Below, in pieces: positions 51,038-60,045 of a stretch of DNA of 64,000 nucleotides (positions are counted from its first letter, which is position 1; each line of letters begins with the position of its first letter). Made by a program: the position numbers and the translations under genes. A model generated the notes under the pieces. The model did not search any database and was not told the DNA's origin. It worked only from the letters and a program-made list of their open reading frames with translations. Source of the DNA: Bernardetia sp. MNP-M8 (GTDB lineage: Bacteria > Bacteroidota > Bacteroidia > Cytophagales > Bernardetiaceae); the NCBI RefSeq assembly GCF_037126285.1, contig NZ_CP147012.1, positions 4,734,676 through 4,798,675 on the forward strand. Direction: 5' to 3'.

Positions 51038-52639
51038 TTATTCTATTTCATCGTTTTCTATTTCTGAATCTAATGCTTCATCAATCATTGCATTGATTTC
51101 TTCATCAGAAAAATAAACTTCGCCTTCTTTCTTTCTTTCTGCTAAACGCTGACTAATTTTTTTATGAATTCTGTTGTACAAATAATCCTCACTTGTATCA
51201 ATTTCTGAACTATCTGTATGTCGCATAAAAGGCGTTTCCAAATCAAAAAGCATAGACGTAACTATTTGATTAGCAGTCATTTCTTTAATTTGAGAATAGT
51301 TTATTTGCTCTGAAAGTTTTGCAATTCCTTCTTCTTTATACAATCTATAAAAAACGGCATCTTCTGACGCTCCCAAAACACAAATTGGGCTGTGTGTAGT
51401 AAAGAAAAATTGAATATTTGGAAACCACGAACGCAGTTTTTGTACAATCTGAATTTCCCATTTTGGATGTAAATGAAGATTAATTTCATCTACCAAAACA
51501 ATTCCTTTAAAATCTTGAATTTGCTTTACAGTCGGTTGAGATTCTGCCAAACGAGAAACCAAATCAGCCACCCAAATAAAAACACTTCGATAACCCTCTG
51601 ACAAATGTTCGAATTTGATTTTTGTATCTCTTTCTTTGAAAACTACTTTTTCTTTTGAAGATAAATCCACTTCAATATGAATATCTTTTGGATTCTCTCC
51701 AGAGTTTATAATGTCTTCTAAAAGACTTTTTGCAATTTCTAAAGTTAGAATATTTTGTTTCTCATTATTTTTTTGGTCTTTGCTTTCATTTTGGACTTTT
51801 AGTTCTAGTTCTTTTCCACGCATTTCGACAAGCCAATCAACAGGATTTCGCAGATGATAACGAGGACTAAAAAGTGTCATAAAACCATACTCATCTTCTG
51901 TTTCACTTAAAATATTTCCTCTATGTGTTCCATACGCATATACATCTGAATGATAAGACATATTAGTTTTTGAAAGGATAGTTTTATCATCTAATTCTAT
52001 TTCATAACTCGCTTTTTCAAAATCTTTTTCAAAATCTAAAAATTCTCCTACTAAACTTTTACGAGCTATATTTTTGACAAAATGTTCTTTAAAAGCCAAC
52101 ATTAAAGCCTGTAATAAAACCGTTTTGCCATCGCCATTTTCGCCTAGAATGTAAATTTCTTTTTTATTTGATAGATTGTTTAATTCTACTTGTTTTATGA
52201 ACTGAAAGTTTTTTAATTGAATATTTTGAATCAAATTTTTACAAGTTGCTAACTTTATATTTTCTTTAACTTTATCTTCTTTAACAGACTTTGAATTTTC
52301 AAAGTCATACATTATATTGGTAGCTTCAGTAACTAAATCAATCCATTGTATAAGTCGTTTAACTATTCCCTTTGTATCTACCCAAGTCGCACCTGATTCT
52401 AAAGAGTAGCCGTCAGAAGGATTACTTATTACTTCGTAGTATTCTTTACTTACAAGTTCGGTTACAAAGAAGTTATATTTTTCAAAATCTCCTCGCCCCC
52501 TTACTATAAATAAGTTATTCGTGAAAATTTCGCTGTCAAAAAAATTTTCCAAGTCACGTTTATTTATAATTGATTCAAATTCTTCCTCTAATGCTTTTAC
52601 ATCTCTAATAACTTGTAAAGGATATTTTGATAACTCCAT
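51038..52639 (-). CDS. AAA/ABC-type ATPase, PtuA-like (Septu)
   Basis: A 533-residue ATPase of the OLD/SMC-like type. A distinctive N-terminal extension (about residues 1-135) precedes the nucleotide-binding domain. Motifs: FQFIKQVELNNL (start of the domain), Walker A GENGDGKT (166-173), the long insertion up to residue 335, signature HLSEGYRS (345-352), Walker B FKGIVLVDEINLHLHPKWE (378-396), and the switch His in FTTHSP (about 413-418). This order with an adjacent HNH gene fits PtuA of Septu. The C-terminus (EVYFSDEEINAMIDEALDS) is acidic. It should sense infection and control the HNH protein; that part is inference. Confidence 0.85.
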   Translation of the reverse strand: MELSKYPLQVIRDVKALEEEFESIINKRDLENFFDSEIFTNNLFIVRGRGDFEKYNFFVTELVSKEYYEVISNPSDGYSLESGATWVDTKGIVKRLIQWIDLVTEATNIMYDFENSKSVKEDKVKENIKLATCKNLIQNIQLKNFQFIKQVELNNLSNKKEIYILGENGDGKTVLLQALMLAFKEHFVKNIARKSLVGEFLDFEKDFEKASYEIELDDKTILSKTNMSYHSDVYAYGTHRGNILSETEDEYGFMTLFSPRYHLRNPVDWLVEMRGKELELKVQNESKDQKNNEKQNILTLEIAKSLLEDIINSGENPKDIHIEVDLSSKEKVVFKERDTKIKFEHLSEGYRSVFIWVADLVSRLAESQPTVKQIQDFKGIVLVDEINLHLHPKWEIQIVQKLRSWFPNIQFFFTTHSPICVLGASEDAVFYRLYKEEGIAKLSEQINYSQIKEMTANQIVTSMLFDLETPFMRHTDSSEIDTSEDYLYNRIHKKISQRLAERKKEGEVYFSDEEINAMIDEALDSEIENDEIE

Positions 52640-52997
52640 CTTTCTAAAATTTTAATTTTCATACTAAAAATAACGTCTTTACAAATCTATACATATAAAT
52701 TGAAAAACAATAGAACTATTCACTTTGAATTACAGATAAATTTTAAAAAATAAGAAGTATTATGGAGGGGAGAGAAAGTAAAAACATAAAAACAGACTAA
52801 AAAATTCTTAAAAAATTATGCACGCATAACAAATTTTACTTATCTTTGTTTGTAAGCTCATACTTCAAATTTACCAAATAAAAAACTGAATAAAAAAGAA
52901 AAAGGGTGTTTTTGAATAAAAAAAAGCAAAAAAAACAAGACATTTTTAGTGCAAAAGATAATTTACACAATATCAGCTAAAACAATTCTATAAAATA
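52640..52997. other. Shared upstream region of the PtuA-like and marR-like genes
   Basis: A 358-base AT-rich gap between divergent genes. The only recognisable element is a -7 promoter match (52841-52848) reading toward the MarR gene. No coding frame is supported, and nothing resembling a conserved operator for the defence module is seen. Confidence 0.5.
52841..52848 (+). promoter_or_regulatory. Candidate -7 promoter element for the marR-like gene
   Basis: TATCTTTG matches TAnnTTTG exactly, 150 bases before the ATG. TTATG lies about 21 bases upstream (52816-52820), a weak -33 candidate. Confidence 0.4.
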
Positions 52998-53591
52998 ATG
53001 AGTAGTAGCAAAACCAAGATAATGACAAATGGTAGCAAAACAAATTCTGATAAAAAATCTGATTCTTTTTCAGATAATTCTTTAATAGATAGAAAAAAAA
53101 GACGTTCTGTCGATTTTGCCATCAAAGCATCTTGGTTATCGATTGCCAAAATGTACAATATGATAGGTGGCGAACACGGAATTACACACTCAACAGGATT
53201 TGTTTTATTAAATATAGACCAAGAAAAAGGCTCTCCTGCTACCAAAATAGCTCCCCTTATGGGAATGGAAGCACGTTCATTGACACGTATACTCAAATCG
53301 ATGGAAGAAGAAGGTTTAATTGTTCGTCAAAGTGATAGCGAAGACCGTAGAAAAGTAATGATTTGTCTGACCAATGAAGGAAAACTAAGAAGAGAAGCTG
53401 CTAGACAATCTGTAAAAACATTTAATCAACAGATTTTTGATAAAATTTCTCCAGAAAAAATGGAAAACTTTTTTGAAGTAATCGAACATATCAACCGAAC
53501 TGCTGAAAGAAACCTTTCTCAAAAAAATGATTTTATACAAGATGTTCGTACAAAGGTAGAAGATGCACAAAAAAATAATTTTCAGAAATAG
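52998..53591 (+). CDS. MarR-family transcriptional regulator
   Basis: A 197-residue DNA-binding protein. The winged-helix core lies in residues 40-150: FVLLNIDQEKGSPATKIAPLMGMEARSLTRILKSMEEEGLI is the helix-turn-helix with the recognition helix, and RQSDSEDRRKVMICLTNEGKL is the wing with the D-x-R motif that marks the MarR family. The first 30 residues are Lys/Ser-rich and probably disordered. A C-terminal coiled region (about 150-197) gives the dimer interface. The target genes are unknown; no divergently transcribed pump or enzyme gene is present, only the PtuA-like ATPase upstream. Confidence 0.92.
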   Translation: MSSSKTKIMTNGSKTNSDKKSDSFSDNSLIDRKKRRSVDFAIKASWLSIAKMYNMIGGEHGITHSTGFVLLNIDQEKGSPATKIAPLMGMEARSLTRILKSMEEEGLIVRQSDSEDRRKVMICLTNEGKLRREAARQSVKTFNQQIFDKISPEKMENFFEVIEHINRTAERNLSQKNDFIQDVRTKVEDAQKNNFQK

Positions 53592-53631
53592 AGTTTCATC
53601 TCTTTAAATTATTAGCTTTTTGAAAATTTAG

Positions 53632-53669
53632 AAAACCTCTCTTTTTTACAAAAAAAAGAGAGGTTTTTT
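53632..53669 (+). terminator. Terminator of the marR-like gene
   Basis: AAAACCTCTCTTTTTT and AAAAAAAGAGAGGTTTT form a 16-bp stem with a tiny loop, followed by T. Very strong. Confidence 0.85.
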
Positions 53670-53735
53670 GCTATTATATTTTTCTATTTTAACTAAAACT
53701 TTCTAACAAACGGTTAATTTTAAATCCTATTATTT

Positions 53736-53743
53736 TAACTTTG
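53736..53743 (+). promoter_or_regulatory. Candidate -7 promoter element for the M42 peptidase gene
   Basis: TAACTTTG matches TAnnTTTG, 48 bases before the ATG. No clear -33 TTG. Confidence 0.45.
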
Positions 53744-53790
53744 AGGTAAATTAATTTTTACTAAAACCAACTACTAAATTAACAAGTCAC

Positions 53791-54855
53791 ATGAATATTG
53801 AAAAAATAGATATTGAATTATTATCTCGTCTTACAAGTGTAGCTGGCGCACCTGGTTATGAAGACCGAATTCGTGAACAAATTCAGAAAGAAATAAAAGA
53901 CTATGTCGACGAAATGAGTGTCGATAATTTGGGTAACTTGATTGCTCTAAAAAAAGGAACACATTCAGATTCTTCTGAAAATAAAAAAGTAATGGTGGAT
54001 GCCCACATGGACGAAATTGCTTTTATGGTTACTCATATCGATAACGAAGGCTTTGTTCGCTTCCATCCACTAGGAGGTTTTGACCCTAAAACTCTGACAG
54101 CTCAACGTGTTATTGTTCATGGAAAAAAAGATATGTTAGGCGTTTTGGGAACAAAAGCAATTCACATGATGACGGCTGAAGAGAGAAAAAAATCGGCTGA
54201 ACTAGATGATTATTTTGTTGATTTGGGTTTACCTAAAGAAGAAGTAGAAAAATTTGTTTCTATTGGAGATACTATCACTAGAGAAAGAGATTTAGTAGAA
54301 ATTGGAAATACAATATCGACTAAATCATTAGATAACAGAATTGCAGTTTATATTTTGGTAGAGACTTTGAAAAATTTAGAGGCAACTCCATTCGATGTCT
54401 ATGCTGTTTTTTCTGTGCAAGAAGAAGTTGGTTTGCGTGGAGCTTTGGTAGCAACTCGTAATATTGACCCAGATTTTGCCATTTGTTTGGATACAACAGT
54501 AACTAATGATATGCCAAGTGTTTCTCCACAAAAACGAGTAACTGAACTTGGAAAAGGTACAGGAATTAAAATCATTGATTCTCAAACAATTTGCGACCCT
54601 AGAATGGTAGATTTCTTGAAAGCAACGGCTGACAGAGAAAGTTTGAAATGGCAAGCTGAAGTTTTACCTGCTGGTGGAACTAACACAGCTTCTTTGCAAC
54701 GTGGAGGAAGTGGTTCTATTGCTGGAGCAATTTCAATTCCTACCCGTTATCTACATCAAGTAACTGAAATGGTTCATAAAGAAGATGTTTTGGCAAGCAC
54801 AAGACTTCTTATGGCTGCTTTAGAAACTATGGATAAATATAATTGGGACAGATAA
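53791..54855 (+). CDS. M42 family (glutamyl/tetrahedral) aminopeptidase
   Basis: A 354-residue cytoplasmic metallo-aminopeptidase of the M42 family, which makes large tetrahedral complexes in the archaeal and bacterial members studied. Motifs: MVDAHMDEIAFMVTHIDNEG (first zinc ligand region), KSLDNRIAVYILVETLK (bridging Asp near residue 175), FSVQEEVGLRGA (catalytic Glu pair near 210), FAICLDTTVTND (Asp near 230), and the C-terminal HQVTEMVHKEDV with the last His (about 330). LPAGGTNTASL is the substrate loop. The length is typical. It is followed by a terminator. Confidence 0.94.
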   Translation: MNIEKIDIELLSRLTSVAGAPGYEDRIREQIQKEIKDYVDEMSVDNLGNLIALKKGTHSDSSENKKVMVDAHMDEIAFMVTHIDNEGFVRFHPLGGFDPKTLTAQRVIVHGKKDMLGVLGTKAIHMMTAEERKKSAELDDYFVDLGLPKEEVEKFVSIGDTITRERDLVEIGNTISTKSLDNRIAVYILVETLKNLEATPFDVYAVFSVQEEVGLRGALVATRNIDPDFAICLDTTVTNDMPSVSPQKRVTELGKGTGIKIIDSQTICDPRMVDFLKATADRESLKWQAEVLPAGGTNTASLQRGGSGSIAGAISIPTRYLHQVTEMVHKEDVLASTRLLMAALETMDKYNWDR

Positions 54856-54917
54856 AATTAGAAGTTAGATTTTAGAAGTCAGAAGTAAATACAAAATTCC
54901 GATTTCTTTCTAAATCA

Positions 54918-54962
54918 CAAAAAAAGTCCTCCAAACTAAAAATAGTTTGGAGGACTTTTTTA
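54918..54962 (+). terminator. Terminator of the M42 peptidase gene
   Basis: AAGTCCTCCAAACTA and TAGTTTGGAGGACTT form a 15-bp perfect stem around a four- to five-base loop, followed by a T-run. It also suits the convergent trigger factor gene. Confidence 0.88.
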
Positions 54963-55005
54963 CATTGTCATTATTTGTATCTTCACAATTAACATAAATC
55001 AATTC

Positions 55006-56430
55006 TTAAAGTGATTCAGCAATTTTAGCAAATTCTTCTTCAGTCACTACTTTGTCTTTCAGAGAAACTGATTCACGAATAGCTTGCATAGAACGATTAC
55101 GCATAGCTTGAGTAGCAATTTGTTGATAATGTTTACCATCCTCAGCTTTTAAGAAACTCTCAGCCATGTTATCCATTTGAGCTTCTGGAAGTTGCATTCC
55201 ACCACCCATACGCATCATCATGTTCTGAACTTCTTTGCGAGCTTCAGCCATAATATCTTCTCTAGTAATCTCTACTTCTTTTTCTTTCAAAATACGATTC
55301 TGAATAAGCGACCATTTCATTTCTTTTATGAATTCTGGATACTCTTCTTCAATTTGTTCTTTACTGAATTTGCCTTCATTAGCAAAAGCCAACCAACGCT
55401 TCAAAAACTCGTCAGGAAGATCTATTTTAGTGTTTTCAATCAAATCTCTACGAATATAAATATCTGTAAGTGCTTCACCTTCTTTAGCATAATCTTCTTT
55501 CAAACGAGTCATAATTTCATTACGAAATTCTTCTTCATTCATTACTTCAGGTTCGTTTTGCTCTTCTAATTCTTGTTGAGCTTCTTCTCCTTCTGTTACT
55601 AATTTTGGTTCTACTGGTTTATAAGCACCTACTTTTTTGAAAAATTCTTCATCCATTACAGCAGGAATACGACGTGTAATACTTTCTACTGCCATTGTAA
55701 ATTCTCCTGAAAGTTTGGCTGCGTCTTCTTTTTCTAATCCTAATGCAAAGCCTCTTTCTCTTTCATTTGGAAGTGCTTCTTCCATTACAAAAGTAAATGT
55801 ATCACCACCTTTTACACCAATAAATTTATCTACTTGAGATTCAGCTAATTTATTTGTTGGTATAAGTGTTTCTACTGAAAAAGATTTTGTTTCATTTCCT
55901 TCTTCATCTTTACTCATTTGGAAAATTTCTCCGTATACAAAATCATCTTTATCAGATTCTTCTGGGTTTTCTACTGTTCCAAAACGAGTACGAAGATTAT
56001 CAATGTATGTATCTACTTCTTTTGTAGTAATATCAATTTTATAATTATCAGCTACCACTTTTTCAGAAATATCATAATCAAAATCAGGAACTAAACCAAT
56101 TTCGTAAGAAAACTCAAAATCTTTTGATTTTGCAAAATCTACATCTTCGGCTTGTGGAATTGGTGCGCCCAATAAATCTAATTTTTCTGCTTGAATATAA
56201 TCACTTACTCCTTTAGTTACTACATCATTCACTTCGTCCATTCTTACTTCTTTTCCTATCATCTTTTTCACTAAACTCATAGGAGCTTTTCCTGGGCGAA
56301 AACCTTTAATAGAAGCTTGTTTACGATAATCTTCTATTTTTTTATCAAATTTAGCCTTGTAATCTTCTTCTTTTACCGAAACATGAATAAAAGCATTTGT
56401 TTCGTTCTTTTTTTCTAACTTAATTTCCAC
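55006..56430 (-). CDS. tig: Trigger factor
   Basis: A 474-residue ribosome-associated chaperone. The N-terminal ribosome-binding domain has the tail-tip signature IKGFRPGKAPMSLVKKMIGKE near residue 40, matching G-F-R-x-G-x-x-P in all trigger factors. A middle part (about 150-260) occupies the PPIase position but departs from the E. coli sequence, as usual in Bacteroidota. The C-terminal helical cradle ends LKDKVVTEEEFAKIAESL. Long acidic insertions (KLVTEGEEAQQELEEQNEPE) lie in the middle. The length is longer than the E. coli protein (432). Neither clpP nor clpX, common neighbours in other bacteria, is adjacent. Confidence 0.93.
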   Translation of the reverse strand: MEIKLEKKNETNAFIHVSVKEEDYKAKFDKKIEDYRKQASIKGFRPGKAPMSLVKKMIGKEVRMDEVNDVVTKGVSDYIQAEKLDLLGAPIPQAEDVDFAKSKDFEFSYEIGLVPDFDYDISEKVVADNYKIDITTKEVDTYIDNLRTRFGTVENPEESDKDDFVYGEIFQMSKDEEGNETKSFSVETLIPTNKLAESQVDKFIGVKGGDTFTFVMEEALPNERERGFALGLEKEDAAKLSGEFTMAVESITRRIPAVMDEEFFKKVGAYKPVEPKLVTEGEEAQQELEEQNEPEVMNEEEFRNEIMTRLKEDYAKEGEALTDIYIRRDLIENTKIDLPDEFLKRWLAFANEGKFSKEQIEEEYPEFIKEMKWSLIQNRILKEKEVEITREDIMAEARKEVQNMMMRMGGGMQLPEAQMDNMAESFLKAEDGKHYQQIATQAMRNRSMQAIRESVSLKDKVVTEEEFAKIAESL

Positions 56431-56665
56431 GATAGTCTATAAATTTGGGAATTACTTTTAGTTCAATTACGAATTACGAATTAAAAATTACGAACTATTT
56501 ACTTGTTTAAAGTAAGTACATAAAAGCTAAAACAAATCGTAATTCACAATCAACCTCTAGTGATTCTGCGTGATGAAATGAATTATTTTTTAAAATCTGA
56601 AAAACATTGACTCAAAGGAAGAAGGATAAATCAGAATTCCCTTTTAGCAAAATTTTTTATAAACA

Positions 56666-56726
56666 AAAATTTCTCTTATTTAGGCAATCAAACTAGATGC
56701 AGTTTAAAAGAAATAAGAGAAATTTT
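56666..56726. terminator. Long perfect hairpin between tig and the tRNA gene
   Basis: AAAATTTCTCTTATTT (56666-56681) and AAATAAGAGAAATTTT (56711-56726) pair over 16 bases with a 29-base loop (AGGCAATCAAACTAGATGCA first). It could terminate the tRNA transcript on the minus strand or act as a separate structured element; the loop is longer than in the other terminators here. The rest of the 357-base gap 56431-56787 shows nothing else. Confidence 0.6.
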
Positions 56727-56787
56727 GCTTTTATTAAACCCAGTTTTTTTATATTTTTTGTATTGCTACAATAGTATAAAAAAGTAG

Positions 56788-56869
56788 TGCGGATGGAGGG
56801 ACTCGAACCCACACACCTTACGGCGCTAGATCCTAAGTCTAGTGCGTCTACCAATTTCGCCACATCCGC
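56788..56869 (-). tRNA. tRNA-Leu (UAG anticodon)
   Basis: An 82-base tRNA with a perfect 7-bp acceptor stem (GCGGATG with CATCCGC) and discriminator A. The D-arm reads GGCGAAATTGGTAGACGC, the anticodon arm is CTAGA-CT-TAG-GA-TCTAG, the long variable arm (CGCCGTAAGGTGTG) is that of a class II tRNA, and the T-arm contains GGTTCGAGTCC. The CCA end is not encoded. It is followed on minus by a T-run. UAG reads CTA and, by wobble, other CTN codons. Confidence 0.95.
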
Positions 56870-57085
56870 TTGAATCGTGATACAAAAGTACTACAGGAAA
56901 TTGATATATGCAAACTATTCCCTACTTATTTTACTAACTTTTCTAACTTTTTTTTGAGCTAATTTATTAACTATTGATTATCAATATCTTACGAGACAAA
57001 ATTAAAAAAAATAAATTTGACTTTTTTTTAATTATTTATTCTAGTTATGCTTTCAAGCTCTAAAAACATGAATTTTGACTCTTCC

Positions 57086-57979
57086 TTAATGAGGAACATT
57101 TACATTATTCTCTTCTTTTTGTTCTTCATTTCCTTGCCTAGCTTTTCCAAAACGATAAACCAAACCTACATGATGTGAGTAACCAACTTGAGGAAGGGTT
57201 GTAAAAGCATAATCTACACCAAAACTTCCTTTATAATACCCTACTCCAAAATGCGCTAAAAACTCGGCTGTTGTGATTCCTGTTCTGATAAAAATTTCAT
57301 TTTCATTAAAATTAACTACTTGATACTCTAAACCTGCCTTAAATGAAGCTGGATATTCCGTATCTTTTTCAGTTTCAAAATTTACAGTTACACGCTGGAC
57401 AGGTTTATAAGAAATTCCAATTCGCATAATAGTAGGGATTCGTTCGTCTTCAAAATCAGAAACTTTTGCTTGATTAATATTAAAAATGTGCATTCCTAAA
57501 GTAAGCGTTTCAGAAAGCTGTGCTACTCCTCCCATTTCTAAAGCAAAGTTTCGACGAGTTCCGTATCCTTGAATAGAAGTTTGTAAATAATTGGCTTGAA
57601 TTCCGATGCTCATATTGCTGATTTTGTGAGAATAACCAACTGCCAAACGGTGTTCGTTGTACAAATCATCTCCAAAACGAGTAACTCCAATTCCCATTTT
57701 ACCATCAAAAAAAGCATCAAAGGTAGCTCCTGCCTGTAAAGTATTGAGTCCAGAAAGGGTAAAACGATTGGAATAACCTAGAAATGTCTCTGTTCCTTTT
57801 ACATTTGAAAGTGCAGCTACATTATTAAAAACTGCCCAAGAATCTGCAACAGTTAGGGAAGTTCTGCCCATTCCGTAGGTTCTTGCACCTGATTCAATTT
57901 GTCCGAATTGAGCAAAACAAGGAGTTTGTAGAGAAATAAATATAAAAAGAGTAAATAAAAAAGCGTAGATTTTTTTCAT
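57086..57979 (-). CDS. PorV/PorQ-like outer membrane beta-barrel protein
   Basis: A 297-residue precursor with a signal peptide (to about CFAQ, residue 24). The mature N-terminus GQIESGARTYGMGRTSLTVADSWAVFNNVAAL matches the PorV/PorQ family of FadL-like proteins that link to type IX secretion in Bacteroidota (the G-A-R-x-x-G-M-G pattern and N-N-x-A-x-L). Numerous amphipathic strands follow, ending in HHVGLVYRFGKA with a hydrophilic tail (RQGNEEQKEEN). A role in type IX secretion is possible, but family members also include other proteins, and no other T9SS gene is adjacent. Confidence 0.8.
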   Translation of the reverse strand: MKKIYAFLFTLFIFISLQTPCFAQFGQIESGARTYGMGRTSLTVADSWAVFNNVAALSNVKGTETFLGYSNRFTLSGLNTLQAGATFDAFFDGKMGIGVTRFGDDLYNEHRLAVGYSHKISNMSIGIQANYLQTSIQGYGTRRNFALEMGGVAQLSETLTLGMHIFNINQAKVSDFEDERIPTIMRIGISYKPVQRVTVNFETEKDTEYPASFKAGLEYQVVNFNENEIFIRTGITTAEFLAHFGVGYYKGSFGVDYAFTTLPQVGYSHHVGLVYRFGKARQGNEEQKEENNVNVPH

Positions 57980-58087
57980 CAGTAAATAGAGTTTGAAATT
58001 CTTTTATAAAACCTGTTTGTCAGAATCAACCCTAAAATACGAATTTGAATTTAGAAATAAAGTTTTCGTTAGAATAATTTTAAAAAC

Positions 58088-58699
58088 CTACCTCACATCA
58101 AAAACCCTACAAAAACTTTTAAATATGGGAAACTTAGTCAGTTCTAATTTTGCGCCTATTTCCAATAGTTTTTTATATTCAACTTGTGAAAGCAAAGGTG
58201 TTGTAGTAATTTTTTCTTCTTCCAAAAAAAGCAAAACTAAAAATTTGACCAACACATAAGGTGCATTCAAAGCATCATTTTTCCAATTCTGACTAACTGA
58301 TTTTTCTTCATGTAAATGTAGCCAAAGAAGTTCATTTTTTCTAAGAGAAGAATACATAGCTGTTTTGATAGCATCATAAAAACCATCTTCCCATCTTGAA
58401 AAATCTTTTGTGAGTTGCTTTAAGGCTGCCAAAAGTGGGTCATTGGTACGAAAAGCATCTTCCTGACGAGAAAGCATACGAGCTTTTTTAGTCAAGCTAA
58501 GTTCCTCAAAAAGACTAATACTTCCATTTGCCAGCGCAATCGCTATCGAAGGAGCGAGCAGAGTAAGCGCAAAAAAATCTTTTTCATCTAAAGGGCGAAT
58601 TTCTGTATAAGCAGAAAAAAAATTACTTCGGAGAGAATCTAAAGGTTCTCTAACAGATGGATTTTGCAGTAAAATGGAAAGTTCGCTTTCGTTTAGCAT
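58088..58699 (-). CDS. Helical protein of unknown function
   Basis: A 203-residue protein that looks soluble and almost fully helical (FFALTLLAPSIAIALANGSISLF, LLAALKQLTKDFSRWEDGFYDA, YVLVKFLVLLFLEEEKITTTPLL). I recognise no family and no motif. It begins 10 bases before a REP-like palindrome and lies between the MlaD-like and PorV/PorQ-like genes on the same strand, so cotranscription with one of them is possible (gap of 110 bases to MlaD, 108 to PorV). Conservation in relatives cannot be checked here. Confidence 0.6.
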   Translation of the reverse strand: MLNESELSILLQNPSVREPLDSLRSNFFSAYTEIRPLDEKDFFALTLLAPSIAIALANGSISLFEELSLTKKARMLSRQEDAFRTNDPLLAALKQLTKDFSRWEDGFYDAIKTAMYSSLRKNELLWLHLHEEKSVSQNWKNDALNAPYVLVKFLVLLFLEEEKITTTPLLSQVEYKKLLEIGAKLELTKFPIFKSFCRVFDVR

Positions 58700-58708
58700 T
58701 AGTTGTGA

Positions 58709-58746
58709 GTTGTTGGTGTCGCTGTCGCTAAAACACCAACAACGGC
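58709..58746. repeat. REP-like palindrome, copy 5
   Basis: GTTGTTGGTGTCGCTGTCGC then TAAAACACCAACAACGGC. A 12-bp imperfect stem GTTGTTGGTGT with ACACCAACAAC. This is the best-conserved copy. It lies just upstream of the 58088-58699 gene and 64 bases from the MlaD-like gene end. Confidence 0.65.
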
Positions 58747-58809
58747 AAAGTTGGAGACTTTATTTTTTAATAAAACGGTAATTTAATTAATAATTTATCA
58801 TTCAAAGAT

Positions 58810-59805
58810 TTATTTACCTTCTTTGTCTTTGTCTTCATCTTTTTTATTATTTTTATTTTCTTTTCTTCCAAAGACAGACAAATGGACATATCGTTGTGGG
58901 TGTTCTCTCAAATCAATGAGTAATCTATCCAAATCTGAAACAGTATAATTGAGCTGTTGATAAAGCGAATCGCTATGAATAAGTTTTCCTAAAGAACCAT
59001 CAGCATTATTTATAGCTTGTGTTGTTTTATTTAATTCTGCTAGAAGTTCATTGCTTTTCTTGCTAATTTCACCAATCTCTAATTCATTAAGAGATTCTGC
59101 AAATGTATTTAGTTTTGCAATAATTGGTTTGAATTGCGCCTCTGTATCTTTCAATGAAGAAGTAAGTGCTGCTAAATTGGCTGTAATATTTCTAAGTTGC
59201 TGACGATTATCTTCCAAAATACCATTAATACTTGCTGTTGTCATTTTTGTATTATCTAATATTTCTGCAACACTTCCACTCATAGCTTCATACTTTACAA
59301 GCATATTTTTTAAAACTAGAGCTGTTGAATCTATATTTTGAGCCAAAGGACCTGCTTTTTCTGCTACCATAGCTGCCAAACCTAATTCTACATCACTTTG
59401 TAGTGTATCTCCAGACTCTAAAACTTTTCCTTTTCCTAAAATAAGATTAATTTGCTTTCCACCCAAAAGACCTCCATCAGCAAGTGTAGGAATAGAACCC
59501 TCTGTAACTCCAATATCTTTTTTGATTTTTAGTGTAACCATTAATTTATTTCCTTGATTGGGAAGTAGTTCGATTCCATCAACACGTCCAACAGCATAGC
59601 CATTTACAATAATCTGATTAGAAATAGTCAGCCCATCAATATCATCATAAAAAGTATAGAAAGTATTATCGCTACTAAAAAAATCACGCCCTTTCAAAAA
59701 ATTAAAACCTAAATACAACAATGCGCCAGCTACTACTACGAGCAAACCAACTTTAAATTCTTTGGATATATTTTTCACAAAAAAAAGTAAAAATTTTATG
59801 TACAA
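58810..59805 (-). CDS. MlaD/MCE-domain membrane protein
   Basis: A 331-residue protein with an N-terminal membrane anchor (VGLLVVVAGALLYLGFNFLKG near residue 20) and the MCE domain: FYTFYDDIDGLTISNQIIVNGYAVGRVDGIELLPN (about residues 47-80) and GGLLGGKQINLILGKG near 110. The C-terminal part (150-310) is helical with coiled character, and the tail is Lys-rich. MCE proteins form periplasmic hexamers that shuttle phospholipids between membranes (Mla pathway). The partner permease (MlaE) and ATPase (MlaF) genes are not adjacent. The start codon is chosen as the first ATG; a start at KNISKEFK nearer the anchor is possible. Confidence 0.85.
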   Translation of the reverse strand: MYIKFLLFFVKNISKEFKVGLLVVVAGALLYLGFNFLKGRDFFSSDNTFYTFYDDIDGLTISNQIIVNGYAVGRVDGIELLPNQGNKLMVTLKIKKDIGVTEGSIPTLADGGLLGGKQINLILGKGKVLESGDTLQSDVELGLAAMVAEKAGPLAQNIDSTALVLKNMLVKYEAMSGSVAEILDNTKMTTASINGILEDNRQQLRNITANLAALTSSLKDTEAQFKPIIAKLNTFAESLNELEIGEISKKSNELLAELNKTTQAINNADGSLGKLIHSDSLYQQLNYTVSDLDRLLIDLREHPQRYVHLSVFGRKENKNNKKDEDKDKEGK

Positions 59806-59987
59806 TTAAAAAAATAGATTTTACAAACCTTTAAGCCTTGTTTTATCTTTCTACAAAACGCTTCTTTGTTAATTTTGTTTGATGTAGATTAAAACTAATG
59901 TTATTCTGAGTACAAATTTAGAAGTTAAATAACAGAATGAAAATTATTTAAGCAAATTTAGTTCATAATTTTCTTATCGCTTTTTTC

Positions 59988-59995
59988 TACCTTTG
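59988..59995 (+). promoter_or_regulatory. Candidate -7 promoter element for tsaB
   Basis: TACCTTTG matches TAnnTTTG, 51 bases before the ATG. No clear -33 TTG. Confidence 0.4.
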
Positions 59996-60045
59996 TTCTT
60001 TATAAATTCTTTTCTATTAAATTATCTATTTTTGATTTTGAATCT

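Noticed and set aside
50105-52997. Complete retron
   Set aside because: The HNH/ATPase pair also occurs as retron effectors, so I looked for a reverse transcriptase and an msr/msd-type repeat on both sides; none is present.
57993-58259. 88-codon frame on plus overlapping the gene at 58088
   Set aside because: It is antisense to a longer frame with better composition and has no recognisable domain.
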